From Parelaphostrongylus tenuis (taxonomy: Eukaryota > Nematoda > Chromadorea > Rhabditida > Metastrongylidae): DNA of 64,000 nucleotides. Positions 35,501 through 48,880 of the stretch are shown in pieces. A model generated the notes under the pieces. The model was given only the letters and a program-made list of their open reading frames with translations, searched no databases and was not told where the DNA came from. The position numbers and the translations under genes are program-made. The stretch is from assembly GCA_019055375.1 (NCBI GenBank), contig JAHQIW010000081.1, positions 1 to 64,000 of the forward strand. The letters run 5' to 3'. Position 1 is the stretch's first letter, and each line of letters opens with the position of its first letter.

Positions 35501-38500
35501 CCGATTGTTCATTTTGCCTTTTTTTTTACTAGTTTAGATTTTTGATTTACACTACTTTTGGACACGGAACGTAGATCCATGAGATATCAACGAAAGCAAC
35601 ACACAGGTTCCTGCGAAACTTAGTGAATTCACCTCTATGAAGCTTTTTTCTAAAAAGTCCTGTAGTGTAGAAAGTATTCTGAATCCTACTTCTACAACAT
35701 CGCCGAGAGGAATGCGAAAAAATAAAACTGGATATGCTTGTTACCCCATAGAACTTGACACGAATGAGTACTAAGTAGCGTATTAACTGAGCGTTTTTTT
35801 TGGTGCTATAGTAATCAAATTACGCTGCTGAAGAACTTCATTACCAATCGACACAACCAAAAACCTGCCGTCGAGAGTTTGAAATGGAGGATCAAACCAG
35901 CATTTTTCGCAAAGGAAGTTATCACTAACAAGTCGCCACTACAAACTGCCCGCATCACGAGGTGGAGCTAGGCGGCGGGCCCGTCGTACAAAAGTGTTGA
36001 TCGCTGCCTTACACAAGCTCCAAACTAGTTTATCGCGCAAGATATGAGATTTAGATTTTTTGAAACTGAATACTGCTTGATGTGTTGGTTTTTGTTGTGT
36101 GTCAGTTTTTCAGGTAACACTGCTACCCTAATGAGATATATACACACCCTGTGCTCATGGCATTGCGCTTTCGACGACAATGAGAATCACTGTAGTTGAT
36201 CATACTTCATAAACAATGAATGACCAACTGATAAAAAGTGGGAAGTGATGATGCGGGATCAAACTGTGTAGTTTATTGCATTCGAAACATTGAATGAACA
36301 GGCTGTGCACTCCAAATAAATTGTAAGTGAAGTCATTACTTGATTTATGCGGAGTTTTTGAAAAATTAACGTGGTGGATTAGTCGCTTGGGTAAGGCAAA
36401 GTCCGTTCTTGTCTTTTCAGTTCTTATCTGTGTGCTTGTGCCAACTTTCTATGGCTTTCGTAAATTCGCCAATGAAATCTTGTAATAAAAGCACTCATCA
36501 CTGTACTTTGTAAGATGCAATAGTTTTCAACCGTCTCCCTTCCTACAACTGATCAAATGACTAAGTCAGAGCTACCAAAGAGTTATTCAGTACCTTTTTT
36601 AAGCACATTTCATCACTTATTTCGCTAGAAGGTAACTGATGTTCATTTACAGACATTTGTAATGTCTGCAATGTCTGGGACTTTTCCAAGAACTTAAAAT
36701 AAAATATTAAAGTCTTAGGGACTAGATTGGTCAATGAATTTAAATTCTACATCACTGCTCGACACTAGGGGCATATTACACATGATGAGAGCTCGAGCCG
36801 CTATGCGGAAATTTGAATAATTAATGATCTTTATTAGGTCGATCAAAGTGCGAGTAGCACAGTGGTACTGGTACCATTCATTGGGCGTAAGGCTCTAGGC
36901 CGACTCGTGCCATTGAGGACTTCTTTAGCTCCATGGTCGGTAAATTGATGCCTGACCTGTGTAGAAAGCTTCTACAATACCATTGAACTCACATCACGGC
37001 TCTTCTAAGAGTCCAGAGAAATTGTACTCAGCTAGTGTCTGACGAAAATATGTGGAAAGACTCAATCTCTTGAGCATATTCGAAACAATAGACAGATTGG
37101 GAAGCCTTCGTGATTTGCACCAAATGTGGATCTCATGGCAAAAATGTATTTTTTCACTATATCAAGATTTCTCAATCTTTAGAAAGCTAAAATATTATTG
37201 GCTGACTTACATGGAGCTGGATGGAAGGCATCACTGTTTTATCCGACTGTCCTAAAAATCTGCAAGAAGAAACTGTTGTTTCTAAACAATGGAGAATTTA
37301 ACGAAAGTTTGGTGAGGGAGGATTTGGTGCCGTTTCCAAGTTGTCAATGTGGGAACTCGAATTCCTGTAAGCGTTTTGCGTTTTGTTAATGCCAAAACCA
37401 TACATTTACAAGTCTTTTAATTCAAATTTGCCCAGAAGTTTTCCTCAAACATGATGCAATCAGAGGCCACAGTGTTTTTCGAATCTTTGAATTTTCGCCT
37501 ATACCGTACATTTATAAGCTTAAATTGCTGCTCATAGACGCTTCCGGTTTATAGATTGTAGTTTTTACTTTCGCTGTGCTGAGCTATCAATATACTGATT
37601 TTGCCATTGGACAAACAGAAGAAAATCAAAAATATAAAATATATAGCGTCCAATGAATCCAGTCCATCCAGCCAATATATGATTACGACGCCTGACATAT
37701 GATGCACCTCATTTACAGCGAATGTCAAAAAAAAGTAAGAAGCATATAAATACCTCTACTATCCTCCAGTTATAATATTTATTTGAGACAGGATTGAAAA
37801 TCGAAAACTCATAATGGCCGTGAGGTGCTGAAATTGGAAGCGAAGATAAAAAATGGTTTGTAAAGCAACGGGTACAAATAAAATGAATTTTGAACAGTAC
37901 AGTTCTGATGAGGCTTTAGCGCTTTCTCGTGATCTGTGTCATAGAAACATGAGTTTTTATTTGAAATTCTCCCAAGTAACTTCATGGCACACGTTATCGC
38001 GGTCAATGCGTGTTTTGCGCGTGGCGTACTGCGTTATACAGTCACCTTAGAAGAGTATTCCAAGTTGAAAAGAAGTTTAGCATTTTCATCTGAAACCGAA
38101 CTAAAAAATCCAACCAGTTTCAAAAATAACTGTTCTTTGGCAACACCACAATCATTATTAAAATTATGGTGACATATGGAGAGCCTCACCAAGGTCTTCG
38201 TGACTTTAGTTAGATAAAATAAAATTCTATCTAATCAGCAAATTATCGCCCAGATGGGACTTTTGAGAGCTTGTAGTGCAGTGGCATAAAAAGATGCGAC
38301 ATTTCGGTGTTCGCAGGTTGCTCCCGCGCTCAAGCCTACCAAAGCCCTCATCTTTCTGAAGGCACAATGGTTATAAAACTTTCTTGAAAGTTTAGCAACT
38401 TTGACGAAATACACCGGCAGGTCACGAGAAGGCAATGACTGAGGCAGATGTGAATTCTGTTACTTCTACGATGCCATGATGATGTTCAATGAATTGACCC

Positions 38501-38639
38501 ATTTCTCAAGGATTGAATTTGCATCAAACTATCTATCCTTTATATCAAAAGATCGACTGTTTTTGAAACCCCCAAAAAACATTCAATATAATTCCAAAAA
38601 AAGAATGATTTAAGCTCAAAAAAGGGGTTGGTAAGCCCA

Positions 38640-38687
38640 GGGTCATACACCGGTGTTTCGGAGGTTCGTCCTCCTCATCAGTGACCC
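38640..38687 (-). ncRNA. Type I hammerhead ribozyme, family 1 (left arm)
   Basis: Minus strand: GGGTCA, CTGATGA, GGAGG-ACGAA-CCTCC, GAAAC, ACACCGGTGT, GTA, TGACCC. Perfect core and stem I, identical to the 30955 copy in these elements. Confidence 0.88.
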
Positions 38688-39057
38688 CCGCCCCACATTC
38701 AGCCCTGCATTGAAGCAAGGAGGGTGGCGTATGTGGTGATGGCCAAGTGTACTAGGACACTGTTACCATCACCACCTCTCAGTCGATAGATTTTTGCTGT
38801 TAGATCAAAACTATATCAAAAGATCGACTGTTTTTGAAACCCCCAAAAAACATTTTTGAGCTTAAATCATTCTTTTTTTGGAATTAATTGAATGTTTTTT
38901 TGGGGGTTTCAAAAACAGTCGATCTTTTGATATAGTTTTGATCTAACAGCAAAAATCTATCGACTGAGAGGTGGTGATGGTACAGTGTCATAGTACACTG
39001 TGCCATCACCACATACGCCACCCTCCTTGCTTCAATGCAGGGCTGAATGTGGGGCGG

Positions 39058-39105
39058 GGGTCACTGATGAGGAGGACGAACCTCCGAAACACCGGTGTAT
39101 GACCC
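39058..39105 (+). ncRNA. Type I hammerhead ribozyme, family 1 (right arm)
   Basis: Same motifs on the plus strand, cleavage after GTA at about 39097-39099, stem I GGGTCA/TGACCC perfect. Sense to the kinase pseudogene. Confidence 0.88.
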
Positions 39106-41699
39106 TGGGCTTACCAACCCCCTTTTTTGAGCTTAAATCATTCTTTTTTGGAATTATATCTATCCTTTTTCCTTAGCAGAAGTTGTGCTGTGTTCTGCAA
39201 AATTCACAGTGGTGTAAAGAAAGCATTATTAAGTGAAAGCATAAGAAAATGCTTACCCCAGATGAATGCCTCATGTCTGTAATCGAATTTTTCAGACATA
39301 AATTTTTTACTCCATCACTTGATTGATGGAACTCCAGTGAACAGGAGTGATCATGATTCTCTAAGATAGTCTACTTCTCCGTAATGATTAGACTATCACA
39401 GCAAGTTATACACATATTTATCTGTATTACGCAACCCGAGATCAAATATGCTACGCCATCGTAACATTACTTGTATCGGAATCGTTTCTTCTCTTTCATC
39501 AACGAAGATCTGTGAACTTTTTTTTGCTCATTCTTTCGACTAATGCTTGAGAACCAATGAATTTTTCTCAAAATGTCGCTTAATGCCTGTCGAGTTTATT
39601 CTCCCTAAAATTTTAGAATGGTCGTGCTAGGGTGCTGCCATGGGGTATAGTTGGTGTAAGCTTGTCTCAGATAAATCTGATACTAATACCCCAACAGTGG
39701 GGTAATGAGAGGCTTGGTGAATCCGGAGTGAGTTCAAAGAGAATCGGCGTAGGCTGAGGCAATTATACCCTTATGCAGTCAGAGAAGACACATAAAGCGC
39801 GGCGGTCAGAGAGGTCAGGTCACAGAACGTGTGGGTTCCCCAATTAACAATTGTAATCAGAGCGAAGTTGTAATATAGAGCTCGGCGTAGGCTGATTGTT
39901 CAGAGTTATACCATGTACTCAACCGAAACATGCATCCTCGAGGTGATTGAATGCATATCTAGCACATAAAATGACTCAAGAAAGCCTTTTGTAGTATGAA
40001 GTCAGCCTTTTCTATTCACCACAAACTTTAGTGGAGACTTACCAATTTCGGCGGAACACAGTCATAAAATCCATAAAGGACCAGGTGTTTATTTATAAGG
40101 CACTTATAAGTATTGTGTCACATGTGATCGTAGTATAGGAATGCGCTGAATTTAATGATTTTAAATAGTTCAATCAAATGAAACTTTAGTGTGCACTGAC
40201 TAGTGCGTGATTTTCAGATTTTACGCACCATCGGAAATTCTCCATTTGTTCCGCATTTACTGGATTCTGGAAAGAAACCTACATACTCGTATATAGTCAT
40301 CACGTTACTTCGACCAGATTTGAATAAAATCTCAACGTAATAACTTTGTAGCCGTTATTGACATCAATATGTTGCCGTTTTCTCATTTTGTGGAATAACT
40401 AAGAATGAATATCATTTAGACTTTTCGGCAGCACATGCAGTAAATCGGCATAAGCTCGGATAGCAATCAATACACATTGTGCTATCAAACAACTGCGTAT
40501 GTTCTCATTGCTTGCTTTTTCACAACTTCTTTTGAAAAGAGTGTCGAATCGCGTTTTTGATTCTTCCTGTTAAATATCGTGAATTGTCATTAATGAAGCC
40601 TATATGTTATAAATACGAATCGATCGAAGTCAGAGTAGCTTGACTTGTTGACCTAAATAATCAATAGTCGCTGGAGAATGTTCGCTTTCTGTCGGAATCG
40701 ATGATCGATTAGGCTACTTAAAAGCTTATTAGGAGAAATCCGTCCAAGCTCAATCTTCAGGAAGCTCAGAGTATTTGAATGAGTGTCTGAACAAAAAGCT
40801 TAGCCTTGCACACCAAAGATTTTCGCTGATTTCAGAAAGGTTTCCGCCATCGTGATTTGAAACGAGCTAATATAGCTGTCGATCCAGTGGGTACACCGTA
40901 ATTTCGTTTTATTCATATCTTCGAATCAGGGCTTGCCCGACAATATATCGTGACGTCTGACAGTGGGTCACCAAATTTGCGGAGACCTCGTTCACGGGCT
41001 CATTTTAGGTGACTAATGAATTGCAAAACTTCGTATACTCAAATCCAAGCACATCACAGCGGTTTTTTAGCCTTCTTCAATTTTGACTACTTTTTCTCAA
41101 TTCCTGAATTTAAAAATTTCTCTGAGTTTAACACTCCTTCTTTATGTCTCTGATCTTAACCGAGTAATTTTCATGTTGACTCAGTGATAAACAAGCAAAT
41201 TACAATCAAGATGGACTCGTCGAATTTTCTTATCAAGCAACTGAGGCAATGTTGGGCTCCAGAATCATCCAAAAGTACATCTAGTCCCCAAAATATGTTT
41301 TTCTCTGAAGAATGTCGCTTTGTAAACGTTTCTATCATTTCCAGCACTATGCTAAGCGAGGGAAGTAGCGAAGGCAAACATGGACTCATTGATCCAATGA
41401 ATCTCTAGTTGGGTTTGAAATAAATCATGTAAGGAGCGAGCTGTGAGAGTTGACCAACATTTCTACCCAAGTTGCTTTTTACTCTGGCTATTGTACTTTA
41501 ATGACTTGCAGGAATTACAGAAGTAGTAATTTTTAAGTTTAGCCACTCTAATCAAAGTATTCAAGGCACGTTGCGTTATTGCTCAATAAATTGTCATGAG
41601 AGAGGAGAACAAGGTCGCGACGATGATCTCTGTGTCCGCTGTATCTGCTTGTCGAACTTCGAGGAACGCTTCCGTGGGCGAAAACCGCGTACGTGAAAG

Positions 41700-44600
41700 C
41701 TCCTATATATTTATTTCTTTTTTAGTGATGACCAGCGTGGCATTAACGAAGGCTGCTGAGCTACTCTAAGCGTTTAGTTTTGTAACCATATTGTTAATTA
41801 TGTGTCAAGAGATCGGCATTTCTCAATCTCAAGAGTGTGCGCTAAGTATTCGGCAACAACTTGCATTGTAGCAATGGCTCAGTGAATATTTGACTTACAC
41901 GATAAGTAGCTGTAGCTAACCGATGTAACAAATCAGTGCCGCTATTCTCGTAGACATGTACGGTTCAAAAAAGTTATTATTAAACTCTCCCTAGTTTTTC
42001 TGATCCAATGGTTAGACCGAGTTTGGTTTTAGTAGTTTTTTTCTATTTTTTCATAAGGTGAAAGCAACCCTACCAAACTCCACATTATACCCACTTACCA
42101 ACTAGACAAAACACATAACATTTCCCACGTCAAAATTTACATTGATGTTGTAATTTAGATATATTAAGGTGGTATCAAAATGCTGATTCTGAAGGAGAAA
42201 GAGTCTTAGTTGCGTCACAGCGCGAAATCGAACCAAAGACTAAAGCGTTATGGGGAACCTTTATTCATTTGTTTCACTCATCTGATACCATATACATGAG
42301 GTAACAGACCATTTCAATGAAGATATTTCTCCTAGAGTGACTCATTCTAAACAATCTGTCACTTCTTCTGGTGGATGCTTTTAGGTATATATCTCTAGTT
42401 CACAATTTGCTCAAATGCTAAAAAAGGCTCAAGTTGAGGAGTCTGACAGCTTTTTCTTGCTTGACTCTACAGCTCAGCATATCGACATCCATCGTATAGA
42501 ACTTCAATGTAGGTTATGTAGCTAAAGCATTGAGAGGTTCATTCCATTAGGCATGAATGGGGTATTCAAAACCAATTCGTTACTCTTAAACATCGTTTTA
42601 TGAGATTTGGCTGAAGACCAATCTTTCAACAAACGTTACTAAAGTCTGTCAACACTCGTTATACCTGTAAGGTGCATGGTTTTATACGGGAGATTTCTCC
42701 AGCAAAGCGAAGATGGTGCAGAAATCGGCAATAGATTTCTACTAACACGTTAGTTACTTCATGCTCACACGAAGTACTGAAGGGTGGCAGTAAATAATCT
42801 TCGTGAGATGTTATTGCCTCTTCAAGGCTGCCCTCTCCCCATGTCGATAGTTATGTCATTACACAATGAGGCCGCGATTTTGAACGTGAAATCTTTGTAC
42901 AGCATGCAAGGAATCTCTGAGTACTGAGTGAGAAGATCTTGGCAATCTAGATCTGTCATGGGGCGAGGCACCTTGTACTCTAGAGAACTGCAATGAACCT
43001 TACTATTATGTGGACCTGGTCCACCGTACTGAATCTCTTTCCAATCTCTGGAAATTTATTTACCGGAAGTAACTAAAATTGCACAATATTGGTATCGTTC
43101 GAAGGGACATTCTCCTTCAAATCACTTTGTATACAAGTTGCCTACACTTCTCCTAAGAAGGAGCTGTCATGAGAACAAATTAGTTTGCTACTCATTCACA
43201 AATGGCGCGTAGGGGAAAATGCTAGTGAAGGGGGAGGGCAAGATTAATGTGCTTCGTACAATTTGTACACCAAGATGTTAACAAGACGATGCGCAATTGA
43301 ATGATTCCAGAGCCATACAATTTTAATAGCTTGTGTTACTAAACTTGGTATTGATTGTTCTAATGCCAAAACTTATAGAACGACCTAATAACTTCTTTGC
43401 TAGACTGTTTATTAAAAATCCCGTTATTACAGTCATGCATAGTCTTTGAAAAAGTTTTTAGCCACCTTTTCGAAGTTTGGTTACATTCACCCAGCAACAG
43501 TTCGGCAGCGTTGCTTTACTCTTTTCGAGACCTCTTTTTTGTTATTCCTGTGAACCACCTTGCAAAGTGGACGTGAGTTGCTGACTGACCGCGGTTAGCG
43601 CGTTTTTATGTTGATGTATCAGCCCGAGTTTTCTAGAGGCAAACGTATTTATTTTTGATGACTTTGATGATGATTTATTTTGATGAATTTCTTACTTTTG
43701 GCTTTCATAGTCCATACATGAAATGGTGAATGAATTGGGCGTATTCGCCGATATTTCTAATGATGTAACCTTCTCAAAAGCTGACTAGTGAAACCATTAA
43801 AGCACCGTTTATAGTTGGTGCAAGATTTCGATTTTTAAACTCAACCATCTTTTTGACTTTCTGAGAAAAATGGAATGTTGTAAAAAGAGTCGATGGCATG
43901 TTTCTCCTAAGGTTGAAAAACAGTAACATTGATTGGGTTAGACCCTCGATTTACTTTGATGTAGTCTATTTTGTTATAACGCCTATTGTTAAGCTTCCAA
44001 ACTTACCGTTAGGAATGGACGTTATGCATTTGTGAGCTATCCTCAAAGGATTATTCGTCATGGCAAACCCAGACAACCTCACATTTTGCTGTTTGCATAT
44101 CAATTTTTGTGTGCTACTGCAACGCTCCTTTGGAGTTCTTCTGTGATGAGTCTTTGCCTTCGAATCTTTGGTGCTTCAAAGAAATGTACAGTCTTGCGTG
44201 TAAAATTTTTAGATTCTTTTCTGTTAGACGGAAACAAATGGACTTTCGTGTTGTTTGTTTACTAAAAAGCCTTTTCACAGAGCTCCAACCAAAAGAAAAG
44301 TCTTGTGTTCACATAAGCGTATTCCTCCAGGGCAGAGCTCTATTCTTAAATTTTAGATAGCCATTCGACAGCGCAAGTTCCGGCGGTTCCAATGCCGTGC
44401 ATACTTTCTAAAAAAAACCATTTCACTGCAGTGAAATTGCGAAAATAATATTGAGTTTCACATACGCCGTGCTTCTCTGCTAATGTGTGGCATGGCAATT
44501 GATAGATACGCAATCAGCCAGTTGATCGTACTGACGCGACTCACATGTGTAATGCGACTTTTGTTATTGAATTCAGGATTTTTTCCCCGCTTTGAAAGAA

Positions 44601-46500
44601 GCTGTGATAAAACATATGTCTCTGATACTCAATGCTTCCCCTATGCGTTCATATGATTTTCATGCTTCCAGCGAAGTAATAAGAAAAGCACGCATGTGTG
44701 TCGAACATAATTTTATTTTGGATGTCACAGCGCTTCAAAAAGGTCTTCTCGAAAACGAGTATGTAAAACAATCCCCAAGATTTAATGCTTATGTACAACA
44801 CTCCACGAAATTCAATGAAACATTTGATTTATTACCAAGATTCTTATGAAGAATTCTTAATTAGCAAAAGGGACCGTTTTTTTCGTTTGTTTTATTAACA
44901 AGAAGAGTAACCACTTTTCAAAATCCATGAAGGATGCTTCGACATCGCCCTTGGCAAAGCTCGAAATCAATGCATAAATCACAAAATTGATCGTGAATTG
45001 CCAAAGGATTGACTTACATCTTCCCAGCTGTAAGCATTTGGTTCATGTTTTAGGTTGCTGAAAAGCTTGAATTTTATGACGAAGTTCATCTTGGCGATGC
45101 GATGGCACCAATGCCGTAAGCTTCTCTACTATCGCATGTTTCGAAAAATAGTTCTTCAACGGATCATAGATAATGTGAAAGGGTGGCGCCATCATATCAG
45201 CTAAGCAGGCGACGTCGCACCCCATTATTTTGTCTGCATAATCGAGTTTTCTTATAGAGGACTCGCCACGTGTGAAAGTGCATTATAGGTACTGGCGTCA
45301 CCACAGCCTCTCTGAGACTATGGCAGTCTAGAATGCCCCTAAAACTTTAGTAACCTTGCTGTACCCATTATACCCAATACTGCAGCAAGGCTAGTGAGAT
45401 CAAGCCATGAAACCCACTTGTATTACTGCGTTTAACTTTTGATGCCCACGTAGAGCTTGCTAAACTGCAATATGACTGCTAGATACGATCACTGGAGTGC
45501 CACTTTCTCCTGAAAAGAGTGTTGAAGAGTTTCATTGTTCATGGTAACTCCTAATTGCCTCACGGTGTGCTTTGAGTATCTAGATGCAGATAAGGGAGGA
45601 CGGTCTTTGAATCTACCCCCTTTTCAGAAAAGTACAAATTGCTTTCGACTCATTTTACCCTACCTTCTACCTGGGAAGGTGTTTCGTGACCTCACAAACG
45701 ACGCCTCAATGGGGAAATTGCGTGAATATAAGTGAGATGAATTATAAAATACATTGGTAAGCATCACGTAACTTGCTCCTTCTATCATAAGATTGTGAAA
45801 TAATTTAGAATCATAAAAAGCAAGAATAATCTATTTTTCATTTTAAAAAAATTCAGCATCAAATGCCCTCTTTTAGTAAGATCTTTGCAATAAATTTGGC
45901 TATATTGACATGTTATAAAATTACTGGAACGACAAAACTGCACATATATTAAGATGGTTGCTTTTTACATGTTGCAGTCTGGACATTTCTTTCAATTGCT
46001 TGGTTATTTTACAACTGCCATCTGCAAATGTCATTGAGTTCATGAGTATGATCACATACTGCTTGAGAAATCTTCTGCCTTACCTCCACATGATAAACAT
46101 TGAATGAGTGTGGCTATCGTGGAATACGAGCGTAACGATTGAACCACTTGAATGAACCAACTAAGAGTGAAGCAAAGCGGAAAACTAATGGGATTTGTAA
46201 GAAGAAAACAATAAGAAGGACAAGAACTAGAAAGAAAAGAAAGCGTTATCATATCAAGGAAAAGTAGAACAAGTGTAGATGAATAGTTGTTCTCACGACT
46301 GAAACACGATGAATTTTGTGTGGTAATAGTCTCGAACGATGCGTTAGTCTCTGGAAGTCCGTTAGTAAACCATGATATAGAGAAGCGTAAATTTCTATAA
46401 ATATTGATACCAAAAAATTTGTATTCAAATCAAAATTACCGAATCGAAATTAGCAGCTAAGTTATACAGTTTTAGCCTTGTCAGAAGTAGGAAAACTGAA
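41700..46500. other. Large intron-equivalent of the kinase pseudogene
   Basis: Contains a mariner N-terminal relic at 43183-43300 (an ATGGCGCGTAGGGGAAAA start like that at 19870) and otherwise unrecognised sequence. A minus-strand frame 45225-45043 (IVEKLTALVPSHRQDELR) looks more protein-like than its neighbours but has no supporting exon. Confidence 0.45.
43183..43300 (+). repeat. mariner N-terminal relic
   Basis: Matches 19848-19910 and on toward 20200 in the other kinase copy at the nucleotide level, but sits in the exon 6-7 interval rather than intron 2, so it is an independent insertion of the same family. Non-functional. Confidence 0.55.
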
Positions 46501-47371
46501 TGAAAACTTAACTCTAAAAGGTCTTTTTCAGAAACGGAAATCTGGTGCTACAAATGGAAAAAACTACCAGTTTGAATGTATTACTATGGAACTTCCCTCA
46601 ACAGTTTATAACCTTCGCAAGACATCTAATGTAAACAATCCAATAACTTTTAGAAAATGGGTATTTTTTGCACCATAAAATTTTATTGCGAACTGTGAAT
46701 ATCTTGTAGGACACTCAGCTACTAACTACGACCTGACTATTTCCTGCTTTGCAGTTTACTTATGAAGGTCATGGGCGATGGAAATTATAAGTGAGACATT
46801 TCAATATCGAATTACTGGAAAGGCGTACATGCAGAAGTTATGAGTCATTAGGTCTAGAAAATTTCTTCAACTTGCTGAAATATCTAGCTGTCATCTCAGG
46901 CTTTCATTGGGAACTCATTGCATCCATTCCTACAAAATCGGTTGTTAATCACTCATGAGTTTCAGTCTTTCTGTTGTAGCAAAACAGTCTTGATCAATGT
47001 GTTAGTAATCGGGTGTAGTATGAAGATCTGGGATATCACTAGTATCAAACTACTAGTCATCACATGCAAAAAATTCTTTGTTCTTATCAGTAAACAACGT
47101 ATTCCGCAACACTTTTCGACAGTAAGAGCGAAAGACTCAGCATATATATAAAACTTGATTGACTTTTCTCAAAAATAGATCACAAAGACCGAGCTTAATT
47201 AATGCTCAGGAGAAACGAGACAAAAAAAAATAACATAAGCTGTTCCATTGATTCAAAAGCGCAGATGTGAAGCCGTAATGAACTAAAATTCGATGGTGAT
47301 TATAGGCTTATATGGCAGCTCGTAGGACGTCCTTGAAGTGAGCTGGACTTAGTAAATTGTACACTTTTTCA

Positions 47372-48060
47372 TTAGTAATTGAGTGGATTGTACACTTTTT
47401 CACTGGTGATAGGATGCGACAATGGTGCTGGCACAATTCGTTGACCTCTTGAGCCACGATCCACATCTGAAATGACAGGTTATGAATGAAACAAATAAAA
47501 AGTAATGGCGTTGTAAACACTTGCTATAGCTATAAGGCGAACGAATACACGAATAGGATGGCGGTTTCTCATATCTGTACAAATTCAAAACTAGTAACTT
47601 AGCTCGGCATCCAGCCCGAGAGACCACAAAAAATTACTCGCCACTACCTCAGGTGGAGGAAAAAGGAATGATTTTTGCGGAGCGACCTCCGACAGATAAA
47701 ACAATCTGTTGTTCTCAGAAGTTACTACGAGGTTGCTACAAAAAACCACCTAATAAGAGCATTCTGACACCTTCGTTTTCTTCAAGCTTGTAGTGATTCG
47801 ATTGATTGTTCGCATCATTCCTATGCTCCGATATGGAATTTCGTAGTTGCAGAAAGCAAAATCAAGTGAATGGAACACCGCGCGAATAGAGTAATCTTCC
47901 TCGGCAACTCTCTCCTTGATTATAACAAAGGAGCTCATACTTCTCGCTTTGCCACAGTCTACAAAATGGCAACTTTGTGCTGAAACTTTAGGGCGAATGC
48001 TTAGATCTTCATGCTTTCCCGCTATCAAATGATTTTGCTTTCCAGTATGATCATCTATAA
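47372..48060 (-). CDS. Unrecognised protein, C-terminal four exons (5' part not found)
   Basis: Minus strand, in order: 48060-47769, 47735-47638, 47574-47521, 47466-47372. All have AG acceptors, the three internal junctions use GT donors, and all phases agree, giving about 179 residues to a TAA stop. Landmarks: IDDHTGKQNHLIAGKHED, CHFVDCGKARSMSSFVIIKE, DFAFCNYEIPYRSIGMM in exon 1; YLSEVAPQKSFLFPPPEVVA in exon 2; NMRNRHPIRVFVRLIAIA in exon 3; final residues KVYNPLNY. The first donor is ambiguous (GTGTCAG or GTCAGA two bases on); only the second keeps the frame. Upstream of 48060 the acceptor TTGCAG is clear but the preceding exon was not identified (a hydrophobic open stretch at about 48225-48140 is one candidate). 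No family recognised. Small GT-AG introns and absence of stops argue for a live gene. Confidence 0.62.
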
Positions 48061-48810
48061 CTGCAACATATGTAGAACAGTATGAAAAGCTCTTATTATT
48101 ATGTAACTAAAAAGACCAAACGAGCTGTGCAATTGATAAAGGAAGGAAAAAAAGGCCGAATCATTGAAACGATTCTAAGAAGAACTTCTAGAAACACAAT
48201 CAACGTGGTCGACGTTCTTGTTAACAGGAGTTAAATCACATTTAAAGATCGTAGAATTGCTAGTGACTGAATCGATCGATTACGGTTAGAAAGTATGAAC
48301 TAATACCCATTTTGACAATCTTTGTCTCCTATATCGAATATATGTGAGTCATATACAGTAAAAAGTGAGCTTTCGTATGGAAAAGAAACAAAATAAGAAT
48401 GTACTGTCTATGAAAGTACAGTCAATTATTCATATCCAATTCCATGATGACAATGATATATAGTTTTTTTTACACGATTAAAGAATAGATCAAGAATGTC
48501 AAATGATATGCAAATTATTCGATATTAGGCGCTAGTTTAACTTACGTTTCAATTATACCGGGGCGCATGGTACTACGAGACCATGATCTCACCGGCCTTG
48601 ACTTCACCCTAATGTCGAATGTTTTGCATACCACTCAACATCAGATGTAAATTCAGAACATTGATAGTTAAATAATGAGTTTATAATGATCATGGATATC
48701 ACCGTAACCGGGTCCAATGTCCATATGTGCTTAACAGTCAAATCTGTTAAAGGTTGGAAGCTGGCAGCTTCAATAGTTCATATAGAAGAAACAATGGTAA
48801 TAGAGCGAAA

Positions 48811-48880
48811 ACCTCGGTGGTGTAGTGGTAGCACGAGCTCCCGGTAGGTGTAACAAATTGGGTTCAACTCTTGCTTGATG
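48811..48880 (+). repeat. tRNA-derived SINE-like head
   Basis: A-box-like TGGTGTAGTGGTAGC and B-box-like GGGTTCAACTC at tRNA spacing, with no matching acceptor stem. Likely a SINE head or decayed tRNA. Confidence 0.4.

Larger units (their letters stand above)
31780..36230. other. No recognisable gene (apart from the hammerhead element at 32.3 kb)
   Basis: Several open frames of 60-110 codons on both strands (for example 31757-32095 minus, 33833-34135 minus, 34255-34682 plus) lack domains, homologous partners or splice-consistent extensions. I see nothing I can support as a gene. Confidence 0.45.
38542..39157. mobile_element. Family-1 hammerhead inverted pair with 11-bp target duplication
   Basis: 616 bp: a minus-orientation unit (about 38542-38855) joined to a plus-orientation unit (about 38856-39157), making a large palindrome. 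Flanked by a perfect 11-bp direct repeat ATCTATCCTTT (38531-38541, 39158-39168). It lies in intron 2 of the decayed kinase copy. Confidence 0.82.
36240..46945 (+). repeat. Segmental duplication, copy B (kinase decayed)
   Basis: Partner of 10480-26917, same orientation. Upstream words, all conserved kinase exons and parts of introns (for example around exons 3, 5 and 8) match. It lacks the RTE, the mariner composite and the R2 copy found in copy A, and has its own hammerhead element in intron 2. Confidence 0.75.
37221..46945 (+). pseudogene. Duplicated TTBK-like kinase, pseudogene
   Basis: Exon equivalents: 37221-37365, 37797-37849, 40218-40336, about 40419-40500, 40836-41008, 41566-41691, 46532-46630, 46710-46790 and about 46900-46945. 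Disabling changes seen: TAA at 37299 just before the glycine loop and a deletion after GEGGFGAV; exon 2 with stops and its GTAAGA donor changed to ATAAAA; stops in exon 4; TAA at 40899 and DFG changed to ESG in exon 5, though HRDLK survives; indels in exon 6; TAA at 46723 in exon 8. Exons 3 and 7 stay open. The C-terminal exons 10-11 of copy A were not found. It cannot make an active kinase. Confidence 0.88.

Noticed and set aside
45043..45225. Minus-strand gene from the protein-like peptide IVEKLTALVPSHRQDELR
   Set aside because: Single short open stretch with no adjoining exon found; kept only as a remark in the intron entry.
46478..46678. Open frame containing SEVGKLNENLTLK that could be an extra kinase exon before exon 7
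   Set aside because: Copy A keeps frame by joining exon 6 (donor GTACGTGAG) directly to exon 7, and its equivalent segment near 25496 has a TGA. The open frame is probably chance or intronic.
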